The notes: generated by a model not told the origin, from the sequence alone. A DNA stretch of 64,000 nucleotides from Macrococcus equipercicus (GCF_004359525.2 NZ_SCWC02000001.1:186001-250000), one strand, 5' to 3'. Counted from the stretch's first letter, positions 1 through 7,890 are shown. Numbers and translations are program-made.

Positions 1-341
1 TGAATAATAAAGACTTACATCAGTTGGACAGCGTAACAAGTGAACTAGAAGTAATCGTAGGGAAAATTGACAGACTGAAAACAGCAGTTGCCTGGCAGCA
101 TGATGATCTCTTTGAAAATGAACGACCATTTAAAGAGGACATCGAAAAATATCAGTGGGGATATGAAGAAAGAAAAATCAACTCAGAAATGCACATTGAG
201 TTAATGGATAAGTATTTCACAGAACTTAAAGAAGTGAGTGAAAGCTTGCAAGAATTATTCAGAAACGAATGGAACAACAAAAAAGCCGATAATCCGGACA
301 CTTTGGCGAGCGATGGATTACCGACTAGCAACAAACAATAA
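1..341 (+). CDS. Small satellite-type protein upstream of the primase, start cut by one base
   Basis: Unrecognised acidic, mostly helical protein of about 112 residues. The frame is open to the window edge. The first two bases are TG followed by codons for NNKDLHQLDSV, so the natural ATG very probably begins one base before the window; an internal TTG at 24 is a weaker choice. Heptad-like leucine/isoleucine spacing (ELEVIVGKIDRL, ELKEVSESLQEL) suggests a coiled coil. Position directly upstream of a primase-helicase and general character recall the DUF1474 proteins of staphylococcal pathogenicity islands, but I cannot confirm membership. Confidence 0.6.
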   Translation, partial: NNKDLHQLDSVTSELEVIVGKIDRLKTAVAWQHDDLFENERPFKEDIEKYQWGYEERKINSEMHIELMDKYFTELKEVSESLQELFRNEWNNKKADNPDTLASDGLPTSNKQ

Positions 342-420
342 GAAATTGTTCAAAGGATTATTAAAATTATCTATTTCTAATTATATCACGTTTTTAGAAC
401 GCATGGGAGGGGTCAAATGA

Positions 421-2985
421 ATGGCACTAGCCACTAAAGAACAAATTTTACAACCGGTGCTGCAGAATGTGCCAGATGAACTCAAACAGTTGAATCAGTG
501 GATATTCTGGAAAGCAGAGTGGGACGAAACAAAGCAGCAATTTAAAAAAGTGCCGTATTCAACGGAAAGCAAGAGGGCATCATCCACTAATAGTGAAAGC
601 TGGCACAGTTTTTACCATGTGGAATCGTACTTCGATAAATCACGGTTTGATGGTATAGGGTTCGTTCTTACTAAAGACGACCCGTTCATCATACTTGATC
701 TAGATGGTGCGTTCGACAATGAAACTGGACAGCCACGGAGTGAACTTGCTATGGAAGTGATGGAAACAACCTGGTATGAGATTTCACCGTCTGGAACAGG
801 TATACACGCTTATTTTAAGGGTGAACTACCCGATAATATAAAAAAGAAAAACACTGAGCTTGATATCGAACTATACAGCCACAGTAGATTTATGACTTAT
901 ACCGGTGCCAATACAGTCAATCATTCAATCTGTGACGATCAGCAGTATATCAATGAGTTGGCAGAAAAGTATTTCACTCGGAATAAGACAAGTAAAACCG
1001 ATATTGAGCCATTCAAACTGAACTTTGACAAAACTGATGAAATTGATGTTATCAAAGTGATGGCACGTAGTAAGAATGCCGATAAAATCTCTACATTAAT
1101 GAAAGGTGATTGGGAGGGACGGTATAACTCTCAGTCTGATGCAGATTTAGCACTTGTAAATCATCTGGCATTTTTCACTGGAAAAGATGCGCATGAAATG
1201 GACAGCATATTCCGTTCATCCGGCTTATACCGCGACAAGTGGGATATGGTGCATAGTGGTGATGGTTTAACGTATGGAGAAATGACAATCAAACGAGCGA
1301 TAGAGGACTGCACAACCGTTTATAGTCCACATGGTAAAGAAGTTATCAAGACTCGCAGCAATCAACAGACATTCATTCCTAAACCATATCTAATCAAGCC
1401 TAATGGCCATCTTAAGATGGAAGTTGAAAAAGGGCGCGGTGACAATAAAGAGATTGTGGAAGTGTTCATTTCTTCTAATTATCCAAGCATTCTCAAACGT
1501 TATCGCAATATCGAGACAGGCGAGATTAATTATCTTATCTCATTCAATGACGGACGAAATACCATTATCAGACCAGTTAAGACCCAGGACATCACGCAGC
1601 GAAAGGAACTAATCCAACTTGCTAGATTCGGACTCGATGTCAATGATTATAACGCAACAGAAATAATTAAGTTTATTCAAAAAGTAATGGCATGCAACCC
1701 GATGGAAACAACTGAAATGACTGAAAGAATTGGGCATATTAAAAATCATTTTGTGATACCTCACGAGGATAATGACATCGAGTTGTTCATTGAAGATGAC
1801 AGTTATAAAAATATTGTCGATGCTTTCAAACCTAAAGGCGCACTATTAAGTTACAACCAAAATGTTTGGCCGATTATCAAGGAGCAGTCAGTTGTTATGA
1901 CGATGGTATACGCAGCGTTAGCGAGTCCATTATTAAAAGAGTTCGATGTAGATCCATTCATAGTTGATAATAGTGGTAAAACGTCAACAGGTAAGACAAC
2001 GGCACTGCATGTGGTGTCGAGCGTCTGGGGCAACGATAAATTAATCAACAGTTGGAACTCTAGCCGTGTGAGTATTGAACGTAAAACCTCATTCATGAAC
2101 AGCTTTCCAATTTGTATGGATGACACACGCACAGCTTCTCCAAGCATCCTGACATCTGTCATCTATAACCATTCAACCGGAGTTGATAAAGGCAGAGGTT
2201 CTGTACGAAGTATAGTGAAAGAGAATACCTGGAATAACATCTTGATATCCACAGGGGAGACTTCGCTTGCCGATATGACAGAAGGCAAAGGTGGAGCAGC
2301 TGCGCGAATCATCACGTTAGAAAATAGTCCGTTTAATGAGGTTGATTTCAATGTACTGTATAAAGCGCTTGATAATGATCACGGTACACTGGGTGCTGCA
2401 TTCTGGAAGTGTTATAAAAACAATGAGGATTATTACCGCAGACAATATGATCTGATTTGTCGTGAGTACTATGAGAAGTCAAATAAAAACGAAGTATTAG
2501 AACGTTTAAGTCGTTCTTTTGGCATTCTGCATCTTGCAGGACTCATACTCCATCAGATGCCCCAATTTAATCATGACTATACAGCTATCATGAATGATTC
2601 ATTCAATAGCATGTTAAAAACTAACCAGAACATCGATAAACCGAAGCAGTTACTTGAAAACGTACTCGAGTACATGGATAGCCATAGAGATTACATTCTT
2701 TATGGTGGAAGTAAATTTGCACATGGTGAAATTATCGGGATTTATAAGGAGGACTATCTGGGAATCATGCCAGATACTCTAAAAAAAATATTAGAACTCG
2801 AAATGAATAAGACGCTCAAAGAGTGGAATGCGAGAGGTTATCTTGTAACTGATAAAGATGCATTATTAAAGCAGGTAAGACAAAGTGGCAGGAAATACCG
2901 AACCTATTCTATTAAAGACAGTATTATTAAGGAATTCGGTTTTGATTTCCAGTCAACAAGTAGTGATTTTGATTACAGTGAATAG
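421..2985 (+). CDS. Primase-polymerase fused to a DUF927-like helicase (satellite replication protein)
   Basis: An 854-residue replication initiator. The N-terminal third resembles the archaeo-eukaryotic primase/PrimPol fold of the phage NrS-1 polymerase type: acidic motif ILDLDGA near residue 92, then SPSGTGIHAYF near residue 124 giving the conserved histidine. A helical linker around residues 215-300 follows. The C-terminal half is a P-loop ATPase of the DUF927 kind, with Walker A NSGKTSTGKTT near residue 520, Walker B-like ICMDD near 565, and a glycine/arginine sensor stretch GGAAARII near 630. It presumably melts and primes the origin lying just downstream. An AGGGG ribosome site at about 409 supports the ATG at 421. 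The domain assignment is confident; the polymerase activity is inferred from the family. Confidence 0.85.
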   Translation: MALATKEQILQPVLQNVPDELKQLNQWIFWKAEWDETKQQFKKVPYSTESKRASSTNSESWHSFYHVESYFDKSRFDGIGFVLTKDDPFIILDLDGAFDNETGQPRSELAMEVMETTWYEISPSGTGIHAYFKGELPDNIKKKNTELDIELYSHSRFMTYTGANTVNHSICDDQQYINELAEKYFTRNKTSKTDIEPFKLNFDKTDEIDVIKVMARSKNADKISTLMKGDWEGRYNSQSDADLALVNHLAFFTGKDAHEMDSIFRSSGLYRDKWDMVHSGDGLTYGEMTIKRAIEDCTTVYSPHGKEVIKTRSNQQTFIPKPYLIKPNGHLKMEVEKGRGDNKEIVEVFISSNYPSILKRYRNIETGEINYLISFNDGRNTIIRPVKTQDITQRKELIQLARFGLDVNDYNATEIIKFIQKVMACNPMETTEMTERIGHIKNHFVIPHEDNDIELFIEDDSYKNIVDAFKPKGALLSYNQNVWPIIKEQSVVMTMVYAALASPLLKEFDVDPFIVDNSGKTSTGKTTALHVVSSVWGNDKLINSWNSSRVSIERKTSFMNSFPICMDDTRTASPSILTSVIYNHSTGVDKGRGSVRSIVKENTWNNILISTGETSLADMTEGKGGAAARIITLENSPFNEVDFNVLYKALDNDHGTLGAAFWKCYKNNEDYYRRQYDLICREYYEKSNKNEVLERLSRSFGILHLAGLILHQMPQFNHDYTAIMNDSFNSMLKTNQNIDKPKQLLENVLEYMDSHRDYILYGGSKFAHGEIIGIYKEDYLGIMPDTLKKILELEMNKTLKEWNARGYLVTDKDALLKQVRQSGRKYRTYSIKDSIIKEFGFDFQSTSSDFDYSE

Positions 2986-3290
2986 AAGTGTACCAAGTGT
3001 ACCAAGTGATGTACCATATTTTATTTTATAATCTGTGACGCTTTAACCCAGTCATATCAACGTTTTTAGCTAAGTGTAACAGGTGTAACATATTTTTATT
3101 AATAGTATATATAAATGAATACATTAATAGCTTCTATTAATAACCAATATATATATGATATATCTTCAAAAAAACCTGGTACATCTGGTACAGATGCTTT
3201 AATTCGTTGGGAGAGTAAGACGTAAGCGTCACAGGTACATCTGGTACACCTCAATAATAATGTGGTACAAACCTGGTACACCAATAATTT
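2986..3290. other. Candidate replication origin: two opposed iteron sets around an AT-rich core
   Basis: Directly after the replication gene stop lie two tandem copies of AGTGTACCA (2987-2995, 2996-3004) and a GTACCA at 3011. Two GTGTAACA variants follow (3074, 3083). On the far side of a very AT-rich stretch (about 3091-3170) the reverse-complement word recurs: CTGGTACAT (3176), CTGGTACAG (3185), AGGTACAT (3233), CTGGTACAC (3241), GTGGTACAA (3262) and CTGGTACAC (3273). Opposed iteron arrays flanking AT-rich DNA next to rep is the known layout of SaPI origins. The repeat words are seen directly; origin function is inferred. No other gene is visible in this gap. Confidence 0.75.
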
Positions 3291-3305
3291 TAGGAGGCAT
3301 AACCG

Positions 3306-3530
3306 ATGCTCAGAACTAAGAAGATGACAGGCTGCCGGTTATCAGATAAACAGATCAGCAGTCTTAATGAGAAGATTGAACGCTTCAAGTCAATGACAGA
3401 ACTGATTGAGATAGAGAAAATCACTAAGCACATCACAGAGGTGCATGGCGCGACTGATATCAATGTGGAAATCACATACAGGTTTATTGGTAAGTACGCA
3501 GCAGCCTTTGATGATGAGTTATTAAACTAA
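3306..3530 (+). CDS. Small island protein of unknown function
   Basis: Unrecognised 74-residue protein with a good ribosome site (AGGAGG at about 3293) and an ATG at 3306, immediately right of the candidate origin. The sequence is mixed charged and helical (DKQISSLNEKIERF, MTELIEIEKITKHI). No cysteine pair, membrane segment or HTH can be picked out. It is the first of three closely spaced genes that share strong ribosome sites and direction, so it is probably part of the satellite early or replication operon. No function can be stated. Confidence 0.7.
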   Translation: MLRTKKMTGCRLSDKQISSLNEKIERFKSMTELIEIEKITKHITEVHGATDINVEITYRFIGKYAAAFDDELLN

Positions 3531-3542
3531 GGAGGACATACC

Positions 3543-4019
3543 ATGCTAAATATACCAACTAATGCCTTTCAGCTACTCGACCACTCAGCGACACATTACG
3601 ACTATAACCGGTGCGAACGCGAGAACAGACCGGTAGCACATATCACAAGACAGCAGGGCGGCTATCAGTACATGGAGATAGACTTCATCACATGTGACTG
3701 GTGTATCTCACCAGTAGGACAGGCGATGCTGCAGACGTTCATGAATCATGAGGTTGTCAACATGCTCAAGCGTGGACTGGAGCCTAAAGAGAATCAGACG
3801 AACATCGGGCAGATGATATGTACATTCCGTTCAGACATGCAGGGTATCGAGCATATCATCAAGGAGATGAACCGAGTGTGTCAGATACCGAACTACTGGC
3901 AGCAGTACCGTTTGGATGGCCGTAACCAGGAGATAACGCGTGATGATACAGTCTACACAAGAACAGTGAACATGAAACACTACAGGAAGATGAAACGTAA
4001 GCAGGGCATAAGAGCTTAA
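3543..4019 (+). CDS. Island protein of unknown function, relatively G+C-rich
   Basis: Unrecognised 158-residue protein preceded by AAGGAGG at about 3529. Residues such as CERENRPVAH, FITCDWC and the C-terminal run HYRKMKRKQGIRA show scattered cysteines and a strongly basic tail, which would fit nucleic acid binding, but no named motif is complete. The coding DNA is distinctly richer in G+C than the cargo genes to the right; I counted 33 of 60 in bases 3601-3660. It is co-directional with the primase operon and ends just ahead of a short basic gene. Function unknown. Confidence 0.7.
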   Translation: MLNIPTNAFQLLDHSATHYDYNRCERENRPVAHITRQQGGYQYMEIDFITCDWCISPVGQAMLQTFMNHEVVNMLKRGLEPKENQTNIGQMICTFRSDMQGIEHIIKEMNRVCQIPNYWQQYRLDGRNQEITRDDTVYTRTVNMKHYRKMKRKQGIRA

Positions 4020-4047
4020 GCAAGACAAATAAGCGAGGGGATAGGCT

Positions 4048-4299
4048 ATGCAGTCATTACATCGAAAGGAATATCTAAGAGAGTACAGGGAACGCAACAA
4101 AGAGAAAATGAGAGAGTACAATAGAATGAAATATCTGGAACGTAAGGAAGATTACAAACATATGGTCAAGGATGAAACGATACTGATCTATATGGCAGAA
4201 CGTAAGCGACAGCGACTGATGAATATGAGTTATCAAAGGATGCAGAGAAAAATAAGGAATCAGACAGGCATAGAAAAAGAAGACTTAACCTATTGTTAG
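4048..4299 (+). CDS. Small, very basic island protein
   Basis: Unrecognised 83-residue protein, extremely rich in arginine, lysine, glutamate and tyrosine (EYLREYRERNKEKMREYNR, ERKRQRLMNMSYQRMQRKIR). It is probably an extended helix that contacts nucleic acid or another protein. The ribosome site GAGGGG at about 4035 supports the ATG at 4048. Its last codons run into a rho-independent terminator, so it closes the replication-side operon. The composition resembles small phage and satellite proteins found before the HNH/terminase region, but no HNH residues are present. Confidence 0.65.
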   Translation: MQSLHRKEYLREYRERNKEKMREYNRMKYLERKEDYKHMVKDETILIYMAERKRQRLMNMSYQRMQRKIRNQTGIEKEDLTYC

Positions 4300-4312
4300 G
4301 TCTTCTGTTTTC
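4278..4312 (+). terminator. Terminator overlapping the end of the basic gene
   Basis: Twelve-base arms AGAAGACTTAAC (4278-4289) and GTTAGGTCTTCT (4295-4306) pair with one G-U, and are followed by GTTTTCTG. The stop codon of the upstream gene lies inside the structure. Confidence 0.75.
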
Positions 4313-4560
4313 TGTAAGACAATAACCTCAATATAACATTCGGCATTGTTTTTGAAAGCTAGAGTCGTAAGGATTCAAGAACAAGTGCAGATGATATGAT
4401 TAAATTATAAATATAAACATAAAAGAAAATAAATGTTAGTTGATTAACACCCCCCCTTAAAAACAAACCGACTTCAAACGGTCGGCACGGGTACCGGTGG
4501 AGGGGTCGATTCCGGGGATTTTTTTCATTTCTCGCGTATAACCCCCCTCCCCAATTCAGA
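4313..4560. other. Non-coding G/C-tract region before terS: candidate cos packaging site
   Basis: This stretch has no gene. The left part is AT-rich. From 4449 it holds a run of seven C, a hairpin CCGAC...GTCGG (about 4469-4485), GGTACCGGT at about 4490, GGAGGGG (4499-4505), TTCCGGGG, a T run, and CCCCTCCCC (4544-4552), which can pair with GGAGGGG. In cos-type phages and satellites the cohesive-end site commonly sits just upstream of the small terminase gene, and this is the only region here of such composition. Cleavage is not shown by sequence alone. Confidence 0.45.
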
Positions 4561-4574
4561 AAGCAGGTGATGAC

Positions 4575-4919
4575 ATGACGACAAACAATAGATCAGAACG
4601 TGTAGCCGCTGAGATAGAACGCCTCAATAATGTATTCAAAGATATACCGGAAGATAAAAAGCATGTGGTCGAGGGACTAATCGTTCAAGCTGCACGTCTG
4701 AGAATCATGTTAGATGATGCCTGGCAAGATATTGACGAGAACGGGGACTATGAACAGTTCCAGCAAAGCCCGTCGGTGCCTGCATACGACCGTGAGAGAC
4801 CTATTGCCAAGCTGTTCAATGCGAGAGACAAAGCATATCAGACTATCATGAAACAGCTGGCTGATTTTCTGCCCAATACAAATTTAGAGACAGTGATTAA
4901 ACCAAGAAAACTATTATAA
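4575..4919 (+). CDS. P27-family-like phage small terminase subunit
   Basis: A 114-residue protein that recognises packaging-site DNA and loads the large terminase in its family. The pattern AARLRIMLDDAWQDIDENG, a central proline region, and then a helix ending in LADFLP matches the P27 family of small terminases (arm, substrate-position helix, closing leucine-rich helix). The ribosome site AGGTGATG lies just before the ATG at 4575. No large terminase follows, which is expected for a satellite that borrows the helper phage's motor. The family call rests on pattern recognition, without an alignment. Confidence 0.6.
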   Translation: MTTNNRSERVAAEIERLNNVFKDIPEDKKHVVEGLIVQAARLRIMLDDAWQDIDENGDYEQFQQSPSVPAYDRERPIAKLFNARDKAYQTIMKQLADFLPNTNLETVIKPRKLL

Positions 4920-4936
4920 AGATGGAGGAATGACAG

Positions 4937-5275
4937 ATGAACAGAAAGAAAACGATTCTTAATAACATAAAGAATGGCATCACACGATTGCCGGTGAATA
5001 ACGCAGAGAGAACAGGTGATTATACTGACAAAATAATCAAAGAGATTAATAAAGCAGTCGATAACGGACAATATTTAACTTCTAATGAAAAAAAGATGGT
5101 AAACGATCTTACTCGCAGAGTTGTAAATGAGTTTACCCATAAAGGTACTTATCATAAACAGGTGAAGAATATGTCTACATTCAACGACTACTCAAATAAA
5201 AATAGTGTAATCAATGCAGCAGTATTGAAAGTGATTGATAGCACTATTGATAATTTAGAAAACGGAGGAGAATAA
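4937..5275 (+). CDS. Island protein of unknown function after terS
   Basis: Unrecognised 112-residue, helical, charged protein starting at an ATG with GGAGG nearby. It is separated from the terS-like gene by only 17 bases, so the two are probably co-transcribed. A segment with EINK, then YLTSNEKKMVNDL, shows a faint similarity in spacing to the product at 6400-6765 (EITK, then ELSNIDKDKVAAMIADL), raising the chance of distant paralogy. By position it belongs to the packaging or interference module of the satellite. No function can be claimed. Confidence 0.65.
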   Translation: MNRKKTILNNIKNGITRLPVNNAERTGDYTDKIIKEINKAVDNGQYLTSNEKKMVNDLTRRVVNEFTHKGTYHKQVKNMSTFNDYSNKNSVINAAVLKVIDSTIDNLENGGE

Positions 5276-5278
5276 TTA

Positions 5279-5992
5279 ATGGGAATTTTCTTTAATCGTG
5301 CCACTCAAAGTGATAATGAACTTGCAGCATCCAATAAAGTAAAACAAAAAGTGAAGCCTAAACAGTCCACAGTGAAAAACACTATACTGTCAGAACCTGA
5401 TGCGAAGTACATGAAAGAAACAAGCAAAGCGCTGCAAATCTTATTCAATCAAGAACGTGACTTTCATCAATCCATTTCATTAGAGCAAGAGCTTAGAGAC
5501 GTGAAAGATTATTTAGAGTCTCCTAATGAACAGGACTTTCTGGAAGTGATAGATCGTGAACGCGAACTGGAACTATTGAAACGTTTTAACAAACCTAAAG
5601 CATTTAATGTTCCTAGCGAGATGCTGCCGACTCTTAAAAGTAACTTACAAATCGAGCGTGAACAACTCGATAAAACCATTACTAAAAATGAGCAAAGACT
5701 TAAACAGACACGAAAACAGATTGATGAGCTGATAGCAACTGAAAAACAGCTCGCTGATGAAACAAGTGAACAATACGCTTATATGAACATGGCTGAAACG
5801 ATGGAAAAGTTTTTACAATCGCCTGATGATGCGTATGAGTGGGGGATGTCAGAGACGAATCAGAACGGTCAAGCCGTAAAGAAACAAAGCTGGCTTAAAC
5901 GCTATCTATATATGGTTGGTTATCCATTAATATTCGTTGACAACACCGAGCAATATTTCAAAACTAACAGCGAAAAAGGAGGTAGAGCATAA
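5279..5992 (+). CDS. Coiled-coil island protein
   Basis: Unrecognised 237-residue protein. Residues about 118-162 (LKSNLQIEREQLDKTIT..., then LKQTRKQIDELIATEKQLADE) form a clear coiled coil. The N-terminus is basic and the C-terminus has a hydrophobic patch (YLYMVGYPLIFV) that is too short and polar-flanked to call a membrane span. It starts three bases after the previous stop with GGAGGA upstream, and its TAA overlaps the ATG of the next gene. Position suggests a packaging, capsid-redirecting or scaffold-like role, which is inference only. Confidence 0.65.
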   Translation: MGIFFNRATQSDNELAASNKVKQKVKPKQSTVKNTILSEPDAKYMKETSKALQILFNQERDFHQSISLEQELRDVKDYLESPNEQDFLEVIDRERELELLKRFNKPKAFNVPSEMLPTLKSNLQIEREQLDKTITKNEQRLKQTRKQIDELIATEKQLADETSEQYAYMNMAETMEKFLQSPDDAYEWGMSETNQNGQAVKKQSWLKRYLYMVGYPLIFVDNTEQYFKTNSEKGGRA

Positions 5993-6339
5993 TGCGTCAT
6001 TTACTTTACAAAGAGCAAAAGGCTGTTAAAGAGGGGAAGTTTTTACAGACTGAATATGTGTGCAGGGTGTACCCGATTACACCGGAAGCAATCATGGCCT
6101 TTAATGCTTTAGGATATAAGAATAATGAAATTATCGTTCCCGTACACAGCTTTCTGCCACAAGAAAAAGATAATATGCAACTTATAGAAAACCAAGCAAT
6201 GAATAACCTGTTCAGAAATGAGAAGAAAGCGATCTGGAATAATCTCAAATATTTAACAGACTATGATATTGAGATTGTAGAAATCATCAATCATGAATAT
6301 AACCCTGGCCTAACATGGTCTGATATTAAAGCGTTATAA
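5992..6339 (+). CDS. Island protein of unknown function
   Basis: Unrecognised 115-residue protein whose ATG overlaps the preceding stop (TAATG at 5990), indicating translational coupling. The sequence has a possible beta-rich start (EYVCRVYPITPEAIMAFNALGY) followed by helices, without motifs that I can name. A ribosome site GGAGG lies inside the end of the upstream gene. It precedes a long dyad in the intergenic space. Function unknown. Confidence 0.65.
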   Translation: MRHLLYKEQKAVKEGKFLQTEYVCRVYPITPEAIMAFNALGYKNNEIIVPVHSFLPQEKDNMQLIENQAMNNLFRNEKKAIWNNLKYLTDYDIEIVEIINHEYNPGLTWSDIKAL

Positions 6340-6343
6340 AATC

Positions 6344-6379
6344 AATAACCTCTATATGAGCAATCATGTAGAGGTTATT
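6344..6379. other. Perfect 11-bp dyad between island genes
   Basis: AATAACCTCTA (6344-6354) and TAGAGGTTATT (6369-6379) are exact inverted repeats with a 14-base loop. There is no clean T run after the plus-strand arm, so it may be an attenuator, an mRNA-stabilising hairpin or a protein site rather than a full terminator. Confidence 0.5.
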
Positions 6380-6399
6380 CTAAAAAAGGAGGACTGAAA

Positions 6400-6765
6400 A
6401 TGTCGAACAAATATAATGCAGTGTACAACTTTTATCATAGTGTTTCTAACTTCACTGATGATGAACACATTAGCAATACAACTAAGAGTGGTTTATTGAA
6501 CGATGTATCAAGTGAGATCACAAAGTTAAAGAATAGCTTGATTGGTAACCGTGAACTATCGAATATAGATAAAGATAAAGTAGCTGCCATGATTGCAGAC
6601 TTACATGATGTCATGAGACATAATGCAACTGCCGACATTCGTTCACTCAGTAAGAAAATCAACGTGGCCGCATTAAAAGGTGTTATGCAGATAGAGATAA
6701 AAGAGGATATTCAGAACGAGATAAAAATTCAGTTGATGGAACAGGCAGCAGCCAAACTTAAATAA
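6400..6765 (+). CDS. Island protein of unknown function
   Basis: Unrecognised 121-residue helical protein with a strong ribosome site AAAGGAGG before the ATG at 6400. It contains ELSNIDKDKVAAMIADLHDVM and a long amphipathic C-terminal helix (EIKEDIQNEIKIQLMEQAAAKL). It has weak resemblance in layout to the product at 4937-5275. It ends the block of genes after terS and precedes the HTH-regulator run. Function unknown. Confidence 0.65.
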   Translation: MSNKYNAVYNFYHSVSNFTDDEHISNTTKSGLLNDVSSEITKLKNSLIGNRELSNIDKDKVAAMIADLHDVMRHNATADIRSLSKKINVAALKGVMQIEIKEDIQNEIKIQLMEQAAAKLK

Positions 6766-6847
6766 AGTGAGGGAACAGCTTTGACCTATAAAGAATATCT
6801 AAACTTCAAAAAAACAGGCATACGGCCATGCTAAAGAGGTGTATGAA

Positions 6848-7393
6848 ATGCGACTGAGAAAGGTAAAGCAGTTCTTCATGTATCGTGAAGTTATTGAATA
6901 TAATGATAGAGTGACTGACTGGGAGCTATTGAATAAATTCAACCCTTATCAAATTAGCAGTAAGATAGCCATGCTGGAAGAACAGATAGAGGACTACTAT
7001 TCATTAAGTATAGGACATGTTGAGGCTGGCGTATTTGGTCTCTGCCATGTGAGTACGGGTACAGAAAGACTGGCCATTCATATTATCGAGCAAAAAGAAA
7101 AACTGGCAAATTATTATAAGAAGTCCACTCATAATATGAATTTGCTCAAACAAGTGATGGATAACTATTCCCCAATGGAACAGCAGATGATTAAGCGTTA
7201 CATGAAGTCTAACGGCACATACAGGCCGTCAGAGATCATTGAACGACTTCGGGTAGATTTATATTGTGTGACTGATAAGGAGCGCACAGAACGCAATAGG
7301 GCGCGTACTACCATACAACGTAAGGCAGTCGTTGAACATGTAGCTATAATCAAAGAGTCGCTAAATAAAGAGCGTGAGGTGCTTGTGATATGA
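6848..7393 (+). CDS. RinA/ArpU-like late-regulator protein (first of the run)
   Basis: A 181-residue protein that I place with phage late-transcription activators of the RinA/ArpU kind on its C-terminal pattern: NYSPMEQQMIKRYM, then a divergent helix-turn-helix region (RPSEIIERLRVDL...TTIQRKAVV). The GAGGTG ribosome site at 6836 favours the ATG at 6848 over the GTG at 6839. Its stop overlaps the next ATG (ATGA at 7390). Such proteins switch on packaging or late promoters. The N-terminal half is unlike the two following paralogues. The family call is moderate. Confidence 0.5.
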   Translation: MRLRKVKQFFMYREVIEYNDRVTDWELLNKFNPYQISSKIAMLEEQIEDYYSLSIGHVEAGVFGLCHVSTGTERLAIHIIEQKEKLANYYKKSTHNMNLLKQVMDNYSPMEQQMIKRYMKSNGTYRPSEIIERLRVDLYCVTDKERTERNRARTTIQRKAVVEHVAIIKESLNKEREVLVI

Positions 7394-7737
7394 CCCCTGG
7401 AACAGAATATTCTATTTCTCTGTCAAAGCATGATTATAAAGTCCTGGAAAGACGAGTGCGACAGTATCATTCTTTAGTCGAGCAGTATCAGAATAGACCC
7501 GCTGAATGGTCAGATGATTATTATCAAAGTGTGGAATCAGTCGTTAAAGGCATCGCAGAGGCATACAATAGGTGCAGTGTGACAGAGCAGAACATTATTA
7601 AACTGTCCTGGTGGCAGGACGAGAAACAGAGCGATGACACGATCGCCAAAATACTAAACCGAAGTGAACTCACTTTAAGGGTGTTCAGAGAGAAGATTTT
7701 AAGAATGGTCGCAGTCCATAGTCATTATATTTGGTGA
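7390..7737 (+). CDS. ArpU/sigma-region-4-like regulator (second of the run)
   Basis: A 115-residue probable DNA-binding regulator. It is homologous to the next gene product: SKHDYK versus TKHDYR near the start, VVKGIAEAYNRCSVTEQNIIKL versus IVQGIREVYNSLPLEEQQLFRL, then a C-terminal HTH (DDTIAKILNRSELTLRVFREKIL). The organisation of an N-terminal helical part with C-terminal sigma-70 region-4-like HTH is that of phage ArpU/RinA late regulators. It is coupled to the upstream gene by ATGA. It ends just before a candidate promoter and small RNA. Confidence 0.6.
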   Translation: MTPGTEYSISLSKHDYKVLERRVRQYHSLVEQYQNRPAEWSDDYYQSVESVVKGIAEAYNRCSVTEQNIIKLSWWQDEKQSDDTIAKILNRSELTLRVFREKILRMVAVHSHYIW

Positions 7738-7761
7738 TGCTTCAAGAACAGTTAAAAGCGA

Positions 7762-7890
7762 TATAATAAAGGTGTCGTTATGGTGAACAATCTCCCTTTG
7801 GCGTTCAACTTAAAGTATAAATTTAGATGAATATACTTTTGAATCAGAATGACCTCCTGACCTCCCTATTTATTTAGGGAGGTTTTTTTG
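7762..7890 (+). ncRNA. Candidate small RNA between regulator genes
   Basis: A TATAAT at 7762-7767 could start a transcript at about 7773 that ends at the strong terminator ACCTCCCT (7860-7867)...AGGGAGGT (7876-7883) plus seven T. The -35 is weak. Inside is a 16-codon reading frame starting ATGGTGAACAATC at 7780. It could be a regulatory RNA, a leader peptide unit, or simply the 3' untranslated end of the upstream gene. Confidence 0.35.
7860..7890 (+). terminator. Strong terminator after the second regulator gene
   Basis: An eight-base G/C-rich stem ACCTCCCT/AGGGAGGT with an eight-base loop is followed by TTTTTTT. It separates the second and third HTH genes into different transcripts. Confidence 0.85.

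Noticed and set aside
3831..4121. Minus-strand frame across two island genes
   Set aside because: Covers two co-directional genes with strong ribosome sites and has none of its own.
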